The notes: generated by a model not told the origin, from the sequence alone. A stretch of 64,000 bases of DNA from Roseibium sp. TrichSKD4 (GCF_000148725.1 NZ_GL476318.1:62001-126000), one strand, 5' to 3'; shown: positions 46,012 to 56,941, counted from the first letter of the stretch. Program-made: numbers and translations.

Positions 46012-48066
46012 TCAGCCAACAAGGGACAGTGCCGGGCGCATTGGACGAGCATTGGTGATCTTGCGAAGTTCCTCAACGGGCATCGGCCTCCCGAATAGAT
46101 ACCCCTGAGCTTCACCACATCCTTCGCTCGCCAGAAACTGAAGTTGCTCTTCAGTCTCAACTCCTTCTGCCAGAACCGGGATATCGAGGCTCTCTGCGAG
46201 AATAATCGTTGAGCGAATAATAGCTGCCGAATGCTTGTTTTTGCCAAGGTCTTTCACGAACTCGCGGTCGATCTTGATTTTGTCGAACGGGAACATTTGA
46301 AGGGTGGCCAGAGACGAATAGCCGGTCCCAAAGTCATCCATCGCAATTCCGACGCCAAGGCTCTTGAGATCCTGGATTACCTGCATGGCGTGGTTCCGAT
46401 CATCCAGCAGACCGCTCTCCGTGATTTCCAGTTCCAACCGTGCAGGATCAAGGCCACTACTGCGAAAAACCCTTGCCACGATATCGGCAAACCCGTCCTT
46501 TGAGAGCTGAACCGAGGAAACGTTCACAGCAATCTTGAGCGGCATATCCCAACTCGCTGCCTCTTTACATGCCGTATGCAGGATCCACGGACCAAAGGCA
46601 TTGATAAGCCCCGTTTCCTCTGCAATCGGGATAAACTTGTAAGGTGGCACCATTCCGAGTTTGTCATGCTTCCATCGCAGCAGAACTTCGGCACCGGTCA
46701 CTTCGCGCGTATTGACGTTGTTCTGAATCTGGTAATACAGCTCCAATTCACCGCGCTCTTCCGCGTGACTGAGATCGATACTCAGCGCCCCTCTTTCCTT
46801 GGCTGTTTTACCCAGACTTTCCTTGAATGGAGCAACCGTTCCCGGACCGCTGCGGCAGGCATGCTTCATTGCCTGCTCTGCCTTGTCGATCAGCTCTCCG
46901 GCTTCCCGCGCATTGGAGGGAAAAAACGCGTATCCGAAGGCAGCTCGTACGGGCAGAACGCCACCGCCCCACCTAAACGATGTTCCCAACACTGCTTCGA
47001 TGCGTGCGCAAAGCGCGTTCACTTCCCGATTGTTGTAAACATCGCTCGCCAGAACAAGAAACTCACAGTCTCCCACACGGCCAAGGCTTTCATTTTCGCC
47101 AAGGCAGCCAGACACCAGCTTTGCCACATGCCTTAGCATGCTGTCAGTCGCCTTTTGGCCATGAGCGTCCCGAATATCGAGAAACCGATCCAAAGAGAAC
47201 GAAATCACTGCAGCTGCGGAAGGACTGGAGGTCGCCCTCTGCAATACAGTCGCCACAGCTGAATTCATGCCCGACCGGTTCAGCAATCCAGTCAGCGCAT
47301 CATGTTCAAAAATCCGGTGTATCCGGCCGTCGGTCGCTTCCTCTGTCTTGGCATCAATCATGTAGGCCATGAAAACGGACAAGAACAACAAGGCCATCAC
47401 GAGGAGGACAGCAATTGCTAGCACTCCTTTTGAGTCGAATGCAATGGTTTCAGCGCCACTCCCCGACGGAACGATCGCCGTCCCGGTCATCGACACGAAA
47501 TGAACGGATGTGACACAAAGCACAAAAAGGACCACCGCAACATGCCCGCAAAAACGGGAGCATTGTTTTGAGATGCGGTTGAGCATCAACGCTGAGAAAA
47601 ACCCACCAAGCAAAACGGAAGCGATCACATAATTTGGCTCAACAATGACACGACCAGAGACCTCCATGGCTGCCAGTCCGATGTAATGCATCGTGGACGC
47701 AGAAAGACCCACAATTGCACCACCCGCCTCGATAGACAATGGCTTGTCTGTGATGTCAGAAATCAAAAAGCCGAGGCAAACACCGGCGATGACTACAACC
47801 AGCGACAATACCGTCAAGCCAAGGCTGTATCCATGAATAAGATCGCTCTCGTAGGCCAGCATCGAGAGAAAATGGGTTGTCCAAATTGTCCCGCCACCGA
47901 TGAGGCCTGCCATCACAACCCACAAGAGTTTTACGGTCCCTACGGAACGTCGCACACGGGCATAGAGTCGCAAGGTGAAATAGCCGCCGTTCGTCAAAAC
48001 CAGCACAGCCAATGCCAAGTAAAACGGGTCGTGTTCATACGCGATGCATGACAGAACGCTTAGCAT
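46012..48066 (-). CDS. MHYT-GGDEF-EAL membrane protein (c-di-GMP phosphodiesterase)
   Basis: A 684-residue membrane protein. Residues 1-235 are the MHYT sensor: about seven helices with TTHFLSM, STMHYIG and SVHFVSM at conserved spots, proposed to bind copper and sense gases. The GGDEF domain (about 250-400) has VGDCEF (331-336) in place of GGDEF, so cyclase activity is probably lost. The EAL domain (about 425-675) keeps EVLLRW, NVSSVQL, EITESGLL, DDFGTGYSS, KIDREFV, AEGVETEEQ and QGYLFGRP, all residues expected for catalysis. The likely net function is hydrolysis of c-di-GMP, perhaps with GTP as allosteric ligand. Confidence 0.93.
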   Translation of the reverse strand: MLSVLSCIAYEHDPFYLALAVLVLTNGGYFTLRLYARVRRSVGTVKLLWVVMAGLIGGGTIWTTHFLSMLAYESDLIHGYSLGLTVLSLVVVIAGVCLGFLISDITDKPLSIEAGGAIVGLSASTMHYIGLAAMEVSGRVIVEPNYVIASVLLGGFFSALMLNRISKQCSRFCGHVAVVLFVLCVTSVHFVSMTGTAIVPSGSGAETIAFDSKGVLAIAVLLVMALLFLSVFMAYMIDAKTEEATDGRIHRIFEHDALTGLLNRSGMNSAVATVLQRATSSPSAAAVISFSLDRFLDIRDAHGQKATDSMLRHVAKLVSGCLGENESLGRVGDCEFLVLASDVYNNREVNALCARIEAVLGTSFRWGGGVLPVRAAFGYAFFPSNAREAGELIDKAEQAMKHACRSGPGTVAPFKESLGKTAKERGALSIDLSHAEERGELELYYQIQNNVNTREVTGAEVLLRWKHDKLGMVPPYKFIPIAEETGLINAFGPWILHTACKEAASWDMPLKIAVNVSSVQLSKDGFADIVARVFRSSGLDPARLELEITESGLLDDRNHAMQVIQDLKSLGVGIAMDDFGTGYSSLATLQMFPFDKIKIDREFVKDLGKNKHSAAIIRSTIILAESLDIPVLAEGVETEEQLQFLASEGCGEAQGYLFGRPMPVEELRKITNARPMRPALSLVG

Positions 48067-48397
48067 TCATTCTTCCCGATCAGAACGGCTGACTTCACCG
48101 TTGACTCAAAAGGTTGGACCTTTTGTTCACGGCATAGCGGCATAAGAAAAGACCTTTATGCAACCAGCCACAAACACAACCATTGATAGGTACTACATAC
48201 AAATGAACACTTAACTTACCAAAGGGAAGAATACTCGAGGAATGCAAAACGATTCATTTACTTAAATTCACAGAAACATCGCAAAGGACATATCAAGATT
48301 TGATTGAGTCTTAATATTTTTAACAAACAGGATCACTTAGGAATTGGAAATATAAATAGGGTTAGCACCGAGGCGCTTATAAGGGATGCAAACATCA
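48067..48397. other. 331-bp gap between hutC and the MHYT gene
   Basis: AT-rich; no gene supported. CAAAAGGT-TGG-ACCTTTTG at 48107-48125 is a perfect 8-bp inverted repeat 41-59 bp before the MHYT start and could be an operator. Nothing else stands out. Confidence 0.55.
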
Positions 48398-49102
48398 TCA
48401 GATGTCTGATCGCAGTCGATAGCCCGGAGCATAAACCAGTCTGACATGCGTGATCGGCAGATCTCCAGTCCAGGTGATCCGCTCCAGAGCAAACAAGGCG
48501 CCACCAGCGACCGTATCCAAAACGGCTGCAAGCTCGTCCGTTGCATTCACCGCAAACAAAGAGAGATCCCCATGGCTGTAAGGCGCGTTGTGGACGAGCC
48601 ACTCATTGGCGCTGATCGTATCAAACGCCATGTCCCGAGCCTCTGGAGCCGCATCCAGATTGATGTGACGCTCTTCATAAGCAAAGGGGCGATCATCAGC
48701 GAAATGAACTGTCTTTAAGAACAGCACATTATCTGAAAGCGCAACCTGAAAGGCCCCGTGCAACATTGGCGGAAGCGGACGTAACTCGCGAAACACAAGA
48801 CTGTGCCGATAAGAACGCCCCAGCGCCTCAACCTCTTCACGGATGACGGGGATCGTCAGCGTCGCCTTTTGCGGTGGATTAAGCGCGACACGGGTGCCTG
48901 CACGGCGCTTACGGATGACCAGCCCGCTTTCCGCCAGATCGCGTAGGGCCCGATTGACCGTTGTTCTTGCACAGCCAAACTCTTCGGCAAGATCTGCCTC
49001 GTGCGGAATCTGCTCGCCCGGCTGCCATTCGCGCTCGTGGATCCGCCGCAGCAATTCCTCGCGAATACCGGTCCAGGAATTGGTTTCCACCAAAGACACT
49101 GG
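48398..49102 (-). CDS. hutC: HutC, GntR-family repressor of histidine utilisation
   Basis: A 234-residue GntR/HutC regulator. The winged helix shows REREWQPGEQIPHEADLAEE, then CARTTVNRALRDLAESGLVI and RRAGTRVA. The C-terminal UTRA domain (from about residue 90) ends with TWTGDLPITHVRLVYAPGYR, where urocanate binds in characterised HutC. Binding of urocanate frees the operator. The start at GTG 49102 has AAGG 5 bases upstream; a longer frame would overlap hutF. It follows hutF by 14 bp on the same strand. The likely operator lies in the hutF-hutI gap. Confidence 0.92.
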   Translation of the reverse strand, partial: PVSLVETNSWTGIREELLRRIHEREWQPGEQIPHEADLAEEFGCARTTVNRALRDLAESGLVIRKRRAGTRVALNPPQKATLTIPVIREEVEALGRSYRHSLVFRELRPLPPMLHGAFQVALSDNVLFLKTVHFADDRPFAYEERHINLDAAPEARDMAFDTISANEWLVHNAPYSHGDLSLFAVNATDELAAVLDTVAGGALFALERITWTGDLPITHVRLVYAPGYRLRSDI

Positions 49103-49116
49103 TGCCTTGCCTCTCT

Positions 49117-50496
49117 TTACAACCGCTCGCGTAGAGCCTTCATTGTCACCCGGTAGCGGTTGCGGATTTCCGCTCCACGTACATGCCGCCCCCCTGTTAC
49201 CACATGTCGGCCTGCAGACCAGACATCCACCACCATGCAATCATCACCGGTAAAGACGAAGGCATCGAGAACGTCATCACCGACACGGCCCTCCAGATCA
49301 ATGGCATTGCCATCAAGGGCAACCAGATCAGCGAACTGGCCTTCTGAAATTGCGCCCGATTTTCGCCCGGTAGCTTGTGCGCCACCAGCGACAACAGCGT
49401 CGAATAACACCCGACCCGTTGACTTGATTTCCGTTGCGACGGAAGCCCTGCACTTGTCACGTAGGCGCTGGGAATATTCCAGCGTTCTGAGTTCTTCCGA
49501 CAGGGATATGCGAATGTTGGAATCCGACCCGATACCGAACCGGCCTCCGTTGTCCAGATACCGCACCCCATCAAAGATGCCGTCACCAAGGCTGGACTCG
49601 GTGATCGGGCAGAGCCCGACAACGGCTCCCGTTTGCGCAAGTCCCACAGTCTCTCGCGGTGTCATCTGCGTACAGTGGATCAGGCACCAGCGCTCGTTCA
49701 CATCCTGATTGTCCAGCAGCCACTCCACCGGACGTTGATTCAAACTCGCAAGAACCTCGTCGACTTCCGCAACCTGTTCTGCCAAATGCATGTGGATTGG
49801 GCCGTTTCCGACATAATCCACAACCTGACTTAAATCTTCAGCTGAAACCGCGCGCAGCGAATGAGGCGCGACACCAAGCACCGCATCTTCGGGCAATGCT
49901 TGAAGAGCCTTGCCTGCTTCCTGATGAAGTTTGGCGAAGCGGTCGAAATCACTGCCAAAACGAACCTGCCCTTGCGTTAACGGGCGACCATCAAGGCCAC
50001 CATATTGATAGAAGACAGGCAGAAGCGTCAGCCCGATGCCTGTTGTTTGTGCAGCCGCTACAATTCGCGCGGACAATTCCCCAAGAGACGCATAAGGCAC
50101 ACCGCCCGGCTGATGATGCAAGTAGTGAAACTCGGCTACAGCAGAATATCCGGCTTCCAGCATTTCCATCTGCACAAAAGCTGCGATCGCCTCGACATCT
50201 TCCGGCCTGAAGACATCCAGAAAGCAGAACATGATTTGCCGCCAGGTCCAGAACGTATCGCGTGGTTCAGGCCCTCGGCGTTCGCTCATGCCTGCCATGG
50301 CTCGTTGAAACGCGTGGCTGTGCAGGTTGCTTGGGGATGGCAGCAAAACCGCAATTGCGCGCCCCGCCGGTTCAGCATTCGATTCAACGCGGGTAATCCG
50401 GCCATCCGCAGAAAACTCGACCACAACATTTCGGGCCCACCCATCGGGCAAGAGGGCCTGTTTCGCGAAAAGCGTGGTTTGCGTTGAAGCAGACAT
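49117..50496 (-). CDS. hutF: HutF, N-formimidoyl-L-glutamate deiminase
   Basis: A 459-residue amidohydrolase. The zinc site opens with LPSPSNLHSHAFQRAMAG, and conserved HLAEQVAEVDEVL, HCTQM and GIGSDSNIRISL follow. It converts N-formimidoyl-glutamate to N-formyl-glutamate and ammonia, step four of the five-step histidine route; HutG supplies the last step. Its presence shows that this organism uses the deiminase branch rather than direct formimidoylglutamase. It diverges from hutI with an 82-bp control region. Confidence 0.95.
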   Translation of the reverse strand: MSASTQTTLFAKQALLPDGWARNVVVEFSADGRITRVESNAEPAGRAIAVLLPSPSNLHSHAFQRAMAGMSERRGPEPRDTFWTWRQIMFCFLDVFRPEDVEAIAAFVQMEMLEAGYSAVAEFHYLHHQPGGVPYASLGELSARIVAAAQTTGIGLTLLPVFYQYGGLDGRPLTQGQVRFGSDFDRFAKLHQEAGKALQALPEDAVLGVAPHSLRAVSAEDLSQVVDYVGNGPIHMHLAEQVAEVDEVLASLNQRPVEWLLDNQDVNERWCLIHCTQMTPRETVGLAQTGAVVGLCPITESSLGDGIFDGVRYLDNGGRFGIGSDSNIRISLSEELRTLEYSQRLRDKCRASVATEIKSTGRVLFDAVVAGGAQATGRKSGAISEGQFADLVALDGNAIDLEGRVGDDVLDAFVFTGDDCMVVDVWSAGRHVVTGGRHVRGAEIRNRYRVTMKALRERL

Positions 50497-50512
50497 GGGC
50501 GATCTTCCCTCG

Positions 50513-50563
50513 TTGACACATTAATATGTGCATGCATATAATCTTTTATCGCAATCTAATCAA
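50513..50563. promoter_or_regulatory. Divergent hut promoters sharing a -10 region, with inverted repeat
   Basis: Plus strand: TTGACA (50513-50518), 18-bp spacer, TATAAT (50537-50542), driving hutI. Minus strand: TTGATT (50558-50563), 17-bp spacer, TATATG (50535-50540), driving hutF-hutC. The two -10 boxes overlap. Between the plus -35 and -10 lies ATATG-TGCATG-CATAT, a likely HutC operator. One bound dimer would block both promoters. Promoter elements are visible; repressor binding is inferred. Confidence 0.8.
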
Positions 50564-50578
50564 GTTTGGAGTTCACCG

Positions 50579-51784
50579 TTGTCCCAACGTCTGCTGACCA
50601 ACGCCTCCATTGTCACATTCGCTGAAACCGGCGCGCCCTATGGAATGATCGAAGACGGCGCGCTTGTGCTCGACGGTGAAAAAATCGAGTGGGTTGGACG
50701 GACCGCGGAGCTGCCACAGAACTATGCCTCTCTGGCAGCGGAAGACCTTGGCGGGCGCCTGGTGACCCCCAGCCTGATCGACTGTCACACTCATGTAGTT
50801 TTTGGCGGTAATCGCGCGCGCGAATTTGAAATGCGGCTGGAAGGCGCATCGTATGAAGAAGTCGCCCGTGCAGGCGGCGGCATCATCTCAACGGTTTTGG
50901 CAACCCGGAGCGCTTCGGAAGACGAGTTGCTTGCATCAGCACTGATCCGGGTGGATGCGCTGATCTCCGAAGGCGTCACGACCCTCGAAATTAAGTCCGG
51001 CTACGGCCTTGACCACGACACCGAGCTTCGCATGCTGCGCGTGGCACGAAAGATCGCAGAAGCCCGGCCGATCCACGTCCTAACCACGTTCCTTGGCGCC
51101 CATGCGGTTCCCCCGGAATACAAGGACCGAGCAGACGCCTATCTCGATGAAGTCTGCCTGCCGACACTCGAAGCTGCCCACAAGGAAGGCCTTGTGGATG
51201 CAGTCGACGGCTTTTGCGAGGGCATTGCCTTCTCGCCCGATCAGATGACCCGTGTGTTCGACAAAGCATCCGACTTGGGCTTGCCGATCAAACTTCATGC
51301 CGAACAACTATCGAACCTTGGCGGAGCAGCGCTCGCGGCGTCCCGCAAGGCGCTTTCGGCAGACCATCTTGAGTATCTGGATGAGACCGGCGTCAAGGCG
51401 ATGGCGGACAATAACACAGTCGCCGTTCTCCTGCCCGGTGCCTTCTACACGCTCCGCGAGACGCAATATCCGCCGCTGAACCTGTTGCGTCAGCACAAGG
51501 TGCCGATTGCCCTTGCCACTGACTGCAACCCCGGCTCCTCTCCGCTCCTTTCCCTACTGCTGACCATGAACATGGGCTGCACGCTGTTCCGCATGACGCC
51601 GGAAGAAGCGCTCGCCGGTGTGACGCGGGAAGCAGCACGCGCGCTGGGACTGATCGACGTTGGCACTATCGAGGCCGGGAAACGCGCAGACCTTGCCATC
51701 TGGAACGTTTCTCACCCGGCTGAACTTTCTTATCGCATCGGCTTCAACGCCCTCGAAAAACGTATTTTTGGAGGCTCCAGATGA
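50579..51784 (+). CDS. hutI: HutI, imidazolonepropionase
   Basis: A 401-residue amidohydrolase. The metal site begins at [21 protein letters not shown], then [30 protein letters not shown] and TDCNPGSSP follow. It hydrolyses imidazolone-5-propionate to N-formimidoyl-glutamate. The start is a TTG at 50579 with GGAG 7 bases upstream; the longer frame from 50528 starts inside the promoter. It overlaps hutH by 4 bases (ATGA), so translation is coupled. Confidence 0.96.
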   Translation: MSQRLLTNASIVTFAETGAPYGMIEDGALVLDGEKIEWVGRTAELPQNYASLAAEDLGGRLVTPSLIDCHTHVVFGGNRAREFEMRLEGASYEEVARAGGGIISTVLATRSASEDELLASALIRVDALISEGVTTLEIKSGYGLDHDTELRMLRVARKIAEARPIHVLTTFLGAHAVPPEYKDRADAYLDEVCLPTLEAAHKEGLVDAVDGFCEGIAFSPDQMTRVFDKASDLGLPIKLHAEQLSNLGGAALAASRKALSADHLEYLDETGVKAMADNNTVAVLLPGAFYTLRETQYPPLNLLRQHKVPIALATDCNPGSSPLLSLLLTMNMGCTLFRMTPEEALAGVTREAARALGLIDVGTIEAGKRADLAIWNVSHPAELSYRIGFNALEKRIFGGSR

Positions 51785-53337
51785 ACACCCTCACCCTTGT
51801 CCCCGGAACAGTCACTCTCGGGGATCTTGAACGCATCTATCGCAAGCAATCACCTGTCCAGATCGAACGGTCGGCCAAGGCGGCGATTGATCTTGCCGCA
51901 GAACGCGTGGCAGAAGCTGCCCGCGGTGAAGCGGCTGTCTATGGCGTCAACACCGGCTTCGGCAAGCTTGCCAGTGTGAAGATCGCCTCAGAGAAAACCG
52001 CGACCTTGCAGCGCAATCTCATTCTCTCCCATTGCTGCGGCGTCGGCGAGGCCATGGACCGGGCAACCACACGCCTCATGATGGTCTTGAAACTGCTTTC
52101 CCTCGGACGTGGTGCATCCGGTGTTCGGTTCGAGGTTCTAGAACTGATCGAGGCCTGCCTTGAAAAGAACGTGACGCCGGTCATTCCCTCGCAAGGCTCC
52201 GTCGGCGCATCTGGCGATCTCGCGCCCCTTGCCCACATGACAGCCGTGCTGATCGGCGAAGGCGAAGCCGAATATGAAGGCGCGCGCATGCCCAGCGGCG
52301 AAGCCTTGGCCAAGGCAGGACTGACCCCGGTTGTTCTCGGTCCCAAGGAAGGCCTTGGCCTCATCAACGGCACGCAGTTCTCGACTGCTTGCGCCCTCAC
52401 TGGCCTCTTCGACGCCTGGCGTCTTGCCGAGGCAACCATGGTGACAGCCAGCCTCTCGACGGACGCGATCATGGGCTCGACGGCCCCACTTCTGCCCGAA
52501 ATCCACGCTCTGCGCGGCCACCGTGGCCAGATTGAAGTCGCCAAGTCCATGCGGGACATCATGGAAGGTTCGGAGATTCGCGAAAGCCACCGTGAAGGCG
52601 ACACCCGCGTTCAGGACCCTTACTGCATTCGCTGCCAACCGCAGGTGGCCGGTGCCTGCGTTGATCTCCTGCGCATGGCCGCAACGACGCTCGAAATCGA
52701 GGCCAACGCCGCCACCGACAACCCGCTCGTTCTGGTGGATGAAGGCCGCATCGTATCTGGCGGCAACTTCCACGCCGAACCGGTTGCGTTTGCCGCAGAC
52801 CAGGTCGCCCTAGCCATTGCCGAAATCGGAGCTATCGCCCAGCGCCGGATTGCGCTGATGGTCGACCCAACTTTATCCTTCGATCTGCCGCCGTTTCTGG
52901 CGCAGGACCCTGGCCTCAATTCCGGCATGATGATCGCCGAAGTGACCACAGCGGCCCTGATGAGCGAGAACAAGCATCTAGCTAATCCATGTTCAACAGA
53001 TTCCACTCCGACCAGTGCCAATCAGGAAGACCATGTGTCTATGGCAGCCCACGGCGCACGACGTTTGGAGCGCATGAACAAGAACCTTTCCCACATTCTG
53101 GGCGTCGAACTCCTCTGCGCTGCAGAAGGCGTGGGGCATCGCGCACCGCTCAAAACCAGCGCAGCCCTTCAGTCGGTGATTGCGACCCTTCACGAGGCCG
53201 TCGCTCCGCTGACAGAAGACCGCTACATGGCACCGGATCTCGAAGTGGCGGCCGAACTGGTCCGCTCCCGTACAATTGTTGCGAAAGTCTCTGCCGATCT
53301 GATGATCAAGCTGGGGGACAGCCATGAAGCCTGTTGA
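51781..53337 (+). CDS. hutH: HutH, histidine ammonia-lyase
   Basis: A 518-residue lyase of normal length. The Ala-Ser-Gly of [14 protein letters not shown] cyclises to the MIO cofactor. [23 protein letters not shown] and the C-terminal [14 protein letters not shown] are family motifs. It removes ammonia from L-histidine, giving urocanate. GGAGG lies 6 bases before the start. The end overlaps hutG by 14 bp. Operon order is hutI-hutH-hutG-hutU. Confidence 0.97.
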   Translation: MNTLTLVPGTVTLGDLERIYRKQSPVQIERSAKAAIDLAAERVAEAARGEAAVYGVNTGFGKLASVKIASEKTATLQRNLILSHCCGVGEAMDRATTRLMMVLKLLSLGRGASGVRFEVLELIEACLEKNVTPVIPSQGSVGASGDLAPLAHMTAVLIGEGEAEYEGARMPSGEALAKAGLTPVVLGPKEGLGLINGTQFSTACALTGLFDAWRLAEATMVTASLSTDAIMGSTAPLLPEIHALRGHRGQIEVAKSMRDIMEGSEIRESHREGDTRVQDPYCIRCQPQVAGACVDLLRMAATTLEIEANAATDNPLVLVDEGRIVSGGNFHAEPVAFAADQVALAIAEIGAIAQRRIALMVDPTLSFDLPPFLAQDPGLNSGMMIAEVTTAALMSENKHLANPCSTDSTPTSANQEDHVSMAAHGARRLERMNKNLSHILGVELLCAAEGVGHRAPLKTSAALQSVIATLHEAVAPLTEDRYMAPDLEVAAELVRSRTIVAKVSADLMIKLGDSHEAC

Positions 53338-54124
53338 GGTGACCCGTGGCGACAGCCCGATCGTGCTCGGCGTTCCCCATTCGGGGACCTTTATACCCGA
53401 AGACATCTGGGTGAAGCTGAATCACAACGGGAAGCTGCTCGCCGACACAGACTGGCATGTAGATCGGCTTTATTCGGATCTTCTGCCCGGAGCCACCATG
53501 GTGCGGGCAAATTTCCATCGCTATGTGATCGACGCCAATCGCGATCCCGAAGGGGTGAGCCTTTATCCGGGTCAGAATACAACGACGCTCTGCCCGACAA
53601 CCGACTTTGACGGGCTGGCCATCTATCACGATGGCGAGGAGCCAGATGCAGAGGAAATCGAAAGCCGTCGATTGGCGTGGCATGCGCCCTATCACGCCGC
53701 GCTGGAAGCTGAACTGGGCCGCGTTCGCGAACAGAATGGCGTTGCCCTTCTCTATGACTGCCATTCCATCCGCTCTGTCGTGCCTTACCTTTTCGAGGGC
53801 ATCTTGCCGGATTTCAACACCGGCACCAACAACGGCACAACTTGCGACAAGCAGATCGAGACGGCTGTGGTCGACGTGACCGAGGCTGCTGAAGGCTACA
53901 GTTCTGTCCTAAATGGTCGTTTCAAAGGCGGCTGGACCACGCGCCACTATGGCAAGCCAGAGACCGGAACGCACGCTATCCAGATGGAACTGGCCCAGTC
54001 CACACATCTGGAAAGCCAGTCTCCCCCATTTGCCTATGACGAAGAGAAGGCCGCGAAATTGCGCCAGCATGTCGCCACCATCCTCACCAATCTCAACAAA
54101 CTCGCTGCAGCGCTCCCGCGCTAG
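53324..54124 (+). CDS. hutG: HutG, N-formylglutamate deformylase
   Basis: A 266-residue N-formylglutamate amidohydrolase. [47 protein letters not shown], and [10 protein letters not shown] are the conserved blocks with metal-binding His, Asp and Glu. It cleaves N-formyl-glutamate to glutamate and formate, completing the route with HutF. It overlaps hutH by 14 bp, an unusually deep overlap that implies tight coupling. It is not the arginase-type HutG. Confidence 0.95.
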   Translation: MKPVEVTRGDSPIVLGVPHSGTFIPEDIWVKLNHNGKLLADTDWHVDRLYSDLLPGATMVRANFHRYVIDANRDPEGVSLYPGQNTTTLCPTTDFDGLAIYHDGEEPDAEEIESRRLAWHAPYHAALEAELGRVREQNGVALLYDCHSIRSVVPYLFEGILPDFNTGTNNGTTCDKQIETAVVDVTEAAEGYSSVLNGRFKGGWTTRHYGKPETGTHAIQMELAQSTHLESQSPPFAYDEEKAAKLRQHVATILTNLNKLAAALPR

Positions 54125-54147
54125 ACCGACAGACCAAGGATCCAACC

Positions 54148-55821
54148 ATGGTAGACCGCCGCCATAACGCACGAGACGTTTTTCCGCCAACCGGCACGGA
54201 ACTCAACACCAAGTCCTGGCTGACCGAAGCACCGTTGCGCATGCTGATGAACAACCTGCATCCGGATGTAGCTGAAAACCCGCATGAACTGGTTGTTTAT
54301 GGCGGCATTGGCCGCGCAGCCCGCACGTGGGAGGACTTCGATCGCATCGTCGCGGCACTGAAAGAGCTCAACGAAGACGAAACCTTGATGGTTCAGTCCG
54401 GCAAACCAGTCGGCGTCTTCAAGACCCACCAGGATGCCCCGCGCGTTTTGATCGCCAACTCCAATCTGGTGCCGAACTGGGCAAACTGGGACCATTTCCA
54501 CGAACTGGATAAGAAGGGTCTGGCCATGTATGGCCAGATGACAGCCGGGTCGTGGATCTATATCGGCACGCAGGGCATTGTTCAGGGCACGTATGAAACC
54601 TTCATGGAAGCTGGACGCCAGCACTATGAAGGCAACCTGAAGGGCCGCTGGATCCTGACCGGTGGCCTTGGCGGCATGGGCGGTGCCCAGCCTCTGGCCG
54701 CTGTCATGGCCGGGGCTTGCTGTCTTGCCGTTGAATGCGACGAAAAGAGCGCCGATTTCCGCCTGCGCACCCGTTATGTCGATGAAAAAACCCACTCCCT
54801 TGACGAGGCCCTGGCGCTGATCGAGCGCTGGACCAAGGCGGGCGAAGCAAAGTCCGTTGCCCTGATCGGCAATGCAGCCGAAGTGTTCGCTGAACTCGTC
54901 AAACGCGGCGTGAAGCCGGATATCGTCACCGATCAAACGTCCGCCCATGACCCGGTCAACGGTTATCTGCCAATTGGCTGGTCGGTTGCCGAATGGCGCG
55001 CCAAGGCTGAAACTGATCCGAAAGTGGTCGAAAAGGCTGCCCGCGCCTCAATGAAGGTTCATGTTCAGGCGATGGTCGATTTCTGGAACGCAGGCGTTCC
55101 AACCCTCGATTATGGCAACAACATCCGTCAGGTCGCGTTGGAAGAAGGCTTGGAAAGCGCCTTTGCCTTCCCCGGATTTGTTCCGGCCTATATCCGTCCG
55201 CTTTTCTGCCGCGGCATCGGCCCGTTCCGCTGGTGCGCGCTCTCTGGAGACCCGGAGGATATCTACAAAACAGACGCCAAGGTGAAGGAACTCATTCCCG
55301 ACGACCAGCACCTGCACAACTGGCTGGATATGGCCCGCGAGCGCATTGCCTTTCAGGGGCTCCCAGCCCGCATTTGTTGGGTCGGCCTTGGCTTGCGGCA
55401 CCGGCTCGGCCTTGCGTTCAATGAAATGGTCAAGAACGGCGAACTGAAAGCACCGATCGTGATCGGTCGCGACCATCTGGACAGCGGCTCCGTTGCCTCG
55501 CCGAACCGCGAGACGGAAGCAATGAAGGACGGATCAGATGCCGTTTCCGACTGGCCGCTGCTGAACGCACTGCTGAACACCGCCTCCGGAGCGACATGGG
55601 TCTCGCTCCATCATGGCGGCGGCGTCGGCATGGGCTTCTCGCAGCATTCCGGCATGGTGATCTGCTGTGATGGCACGGACGATGCGGCCCGCCGCGTGGA
55701 GCGCGTTCTCTGGAATGACCCGGCAACGGGCGTGATGCGCCATGCCGATGCAGGCTACGACATCGCCCTCGAGTGTGCCCGCGAGCAGGGCCTGAAATTG
55801 CCTGGCATCCTCGGAAACTGA
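54148..55821 (+). CDS. hutU: HutU, urocanate hydratase
   Basis: A 557-residue NAD-dependent hydratase of typical length. [15 protein letters not shown] contacts [20 protein letters not shown] and [20 protein letters not shown] are conserved, the last holding the Cys of the active site. It turns urocanate into imidazolone-propionate. Placed after hutG by 23 bp and before the TRAP genes by 31 bp. AAGGA is a moderate ribosome-binding site. Confidence 0.97.
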   Translation: MVDRRHNARDVFPPTGTELNTKSWLTEAPLRMLMNNLHPDVAENPHELVVYGGIGRAARTWEDFDRIVAALKELNEDETLMVQSGKPVGVFKTHQDAPRVLIANSNLVPNWANWDHFHELDKKGLAMYGQMTAGSWIYIGTQGIVQGTYETFMEAGRQHYEGNLKGRWILTGGLGGMGGAQPLAAVMAGACCLAVECDEKSADFRLRTRYVDEKTHSLDEALALIERWTKAGEAKSVALIGNAAEVFAELVKRGVKPDIVTDQTSAHDPVNGYLPIGWSVAEWRAKAETDPKVVEKAARASMKVHVQAMVDFWNAGVPTLDYGNNIRQVALEEGLESAFAFPGFVPAYIRPLFCRGIGPFRWCALSGDPEDIYKTDAKVKELIPDDQHLHNWLDMARERIAFQGLPARICWVGLGLRHRLGLAFNEMVKNGELKAPIVIGRDHLDSGSVASPNRETEAMKDGSDAVSDWPLLNALLNTASGATWVSLHHGGGVGMGFSQHSGMVICCDGTDDAARRVERVLWNDPATGVMRHADAGYDIALECAREQGLKLPGILGN

Positions 55822-55852
55822 GTATCTTCTTGAAATAAAATGGGAGGTTGAA

Positions 55853-56941
55853 ATGAAAAGACGTGATTTTCTGAAAGCTGGTGCCATTGGTGCAGCAGCG
55901 ACCACTTTGACGGCTCCAGCAATCGCGCAGGACATTCGCCAGTGGAAGATGGTCACTGCGTGGCCGAAGAACCTGCCGGGACCAGGTGTAGCAGCTCAAA
56001 TGCTGGCAGACCGGATCTCGGTTCTGTCTGGTGGTCGCATTGAGGTAAAACTCTTCGCCGCTGGCGAAATCGTTCCCGGCAACGGTGTCTTTGATGCGGT
56101 CGGTCAGGGAACGGCCGATCTCTATCACGCCGTTCCGGCCTATTGGGGGTCCAAATCCAAAGGCATCTTGCTGTTCGGTTCACAGCCCTTTGGTCTGACA
56201 GCACCGGAACAAGCTGGCTGGCTGATCCATGGCGGTGGTCAGGCGCTCTATGACGAGATCTACGCGCGCTTCAACCTGAAGCCATTCTTGTGCGGTAACT
56301 CCGGTCCGCAATGGGCTGGCTGGTTCCGCAACGAGATCAACTCGGTCGACGACCTCAAGGGCCTGAAGTTCCGCTCAACGGGGCTTGCGTCTGAAATGTG
56401 TGCCAAGCTTGGCATGGCCGTTCAGGCCATGAGCGGTCCGGCCATGTTCCAAGCCCTGCAGTCCGGCGCATTGGATGCGGGCGAGTTCATTGGTCCGTGG
56501 ACAGACAGTGCTCTCGGCTACTACCAGATCGCCAAGAACTACTACTGGCCAGGTGTTGGGGAACCTTCTTCTGCAGAAGAATGCGCGGTCAATCTGGATA
56601 CATTCAACGCTCTTCCAGACGATCTGAAGGCAGCTGTCACGCAGGCTTGCTCCAGCCTCTACAATGACGTGCTGACCGAGTACAATACCAAACACGCTCA
56701 GGCTCTGAACCAGTTGGTTGCTGAGCACGACGTCAAGGTTCGCAAGCTCCCGGACGACGTGATCGTGGCCATGGGGAATGCCGCTGGCGAAGTGATCGCA
56801 GATCTCAAGTCCGATGAGGACGAGCTGGTCCGCCGGATCACCGACAGCTTCCTTGCCTATCGCAAGCTGATGAAGGACTACATGCCGTATGCCGACAACG
56901 GACAGATGAACGCCCGTTTGCTCGACTACAAATACGACTGA
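55853..56941 (+). CDS. TRAP transporter substrate-binding protein (DctP-type)
   Basis: A 362-residue periplasmic receptor. The leader KRRDFLKAGAIGAAATTL carries a twin-arginine pattern and a cleavage site after AIAQ, suggesting Tat export of the folded protein. WPKNLPGPGVAAQMLADRI, the RSTGLASEMCAKLG loop with the ligand-binding Arg, and EFIGPWTDSALGYY resemble the TakP-like class that binds 2-oxo acids. GGGAGG lies 5 bases before the start. It follows hutU by 31 bp and precedes the permease genes, so the ligand may be urocanate, histidine or a related imidazole acid. That is inferred from context. Confidence 0.85.
   Translation: MKRRDFLKAGAIGAAATTLTAPAIAQDIRQWKMVTAWPKNLPGPGVAAQMLADRISVLSGGRIEVKLFAAGEIVPGNGVFDAVGQGTADLYHAVPAYWGSKSKGILLFGSQPFGLTAPEQAGWLIHGGGQALYDEIYARFNLKPFLCGNSGPQWAGWFRNEINSVDDLKGLKFRSTGLASEMCAKLGMAVQAMSGPAMFQALQSGALDAGEFIGPWTDSALGYYQIAKNYYWPGVGEPSSAEECAVNLDTFNALPDDLKAAVTQACSSLYNDVLTEYNTKHAQALNQLVAEHDVKVRKLPDDVIVAMGNAAGEVIADLKSDEDELVRRITDSFLAYRKLMKDYMPYADNGQMNARLLDYKYD

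Noticed and set aside
46576-47136. A 186-codon frame antisense to the MHYT-GGDEF-EAL gene
   Set aside because: It lies wholly within a well-supported gene and has no start signal.
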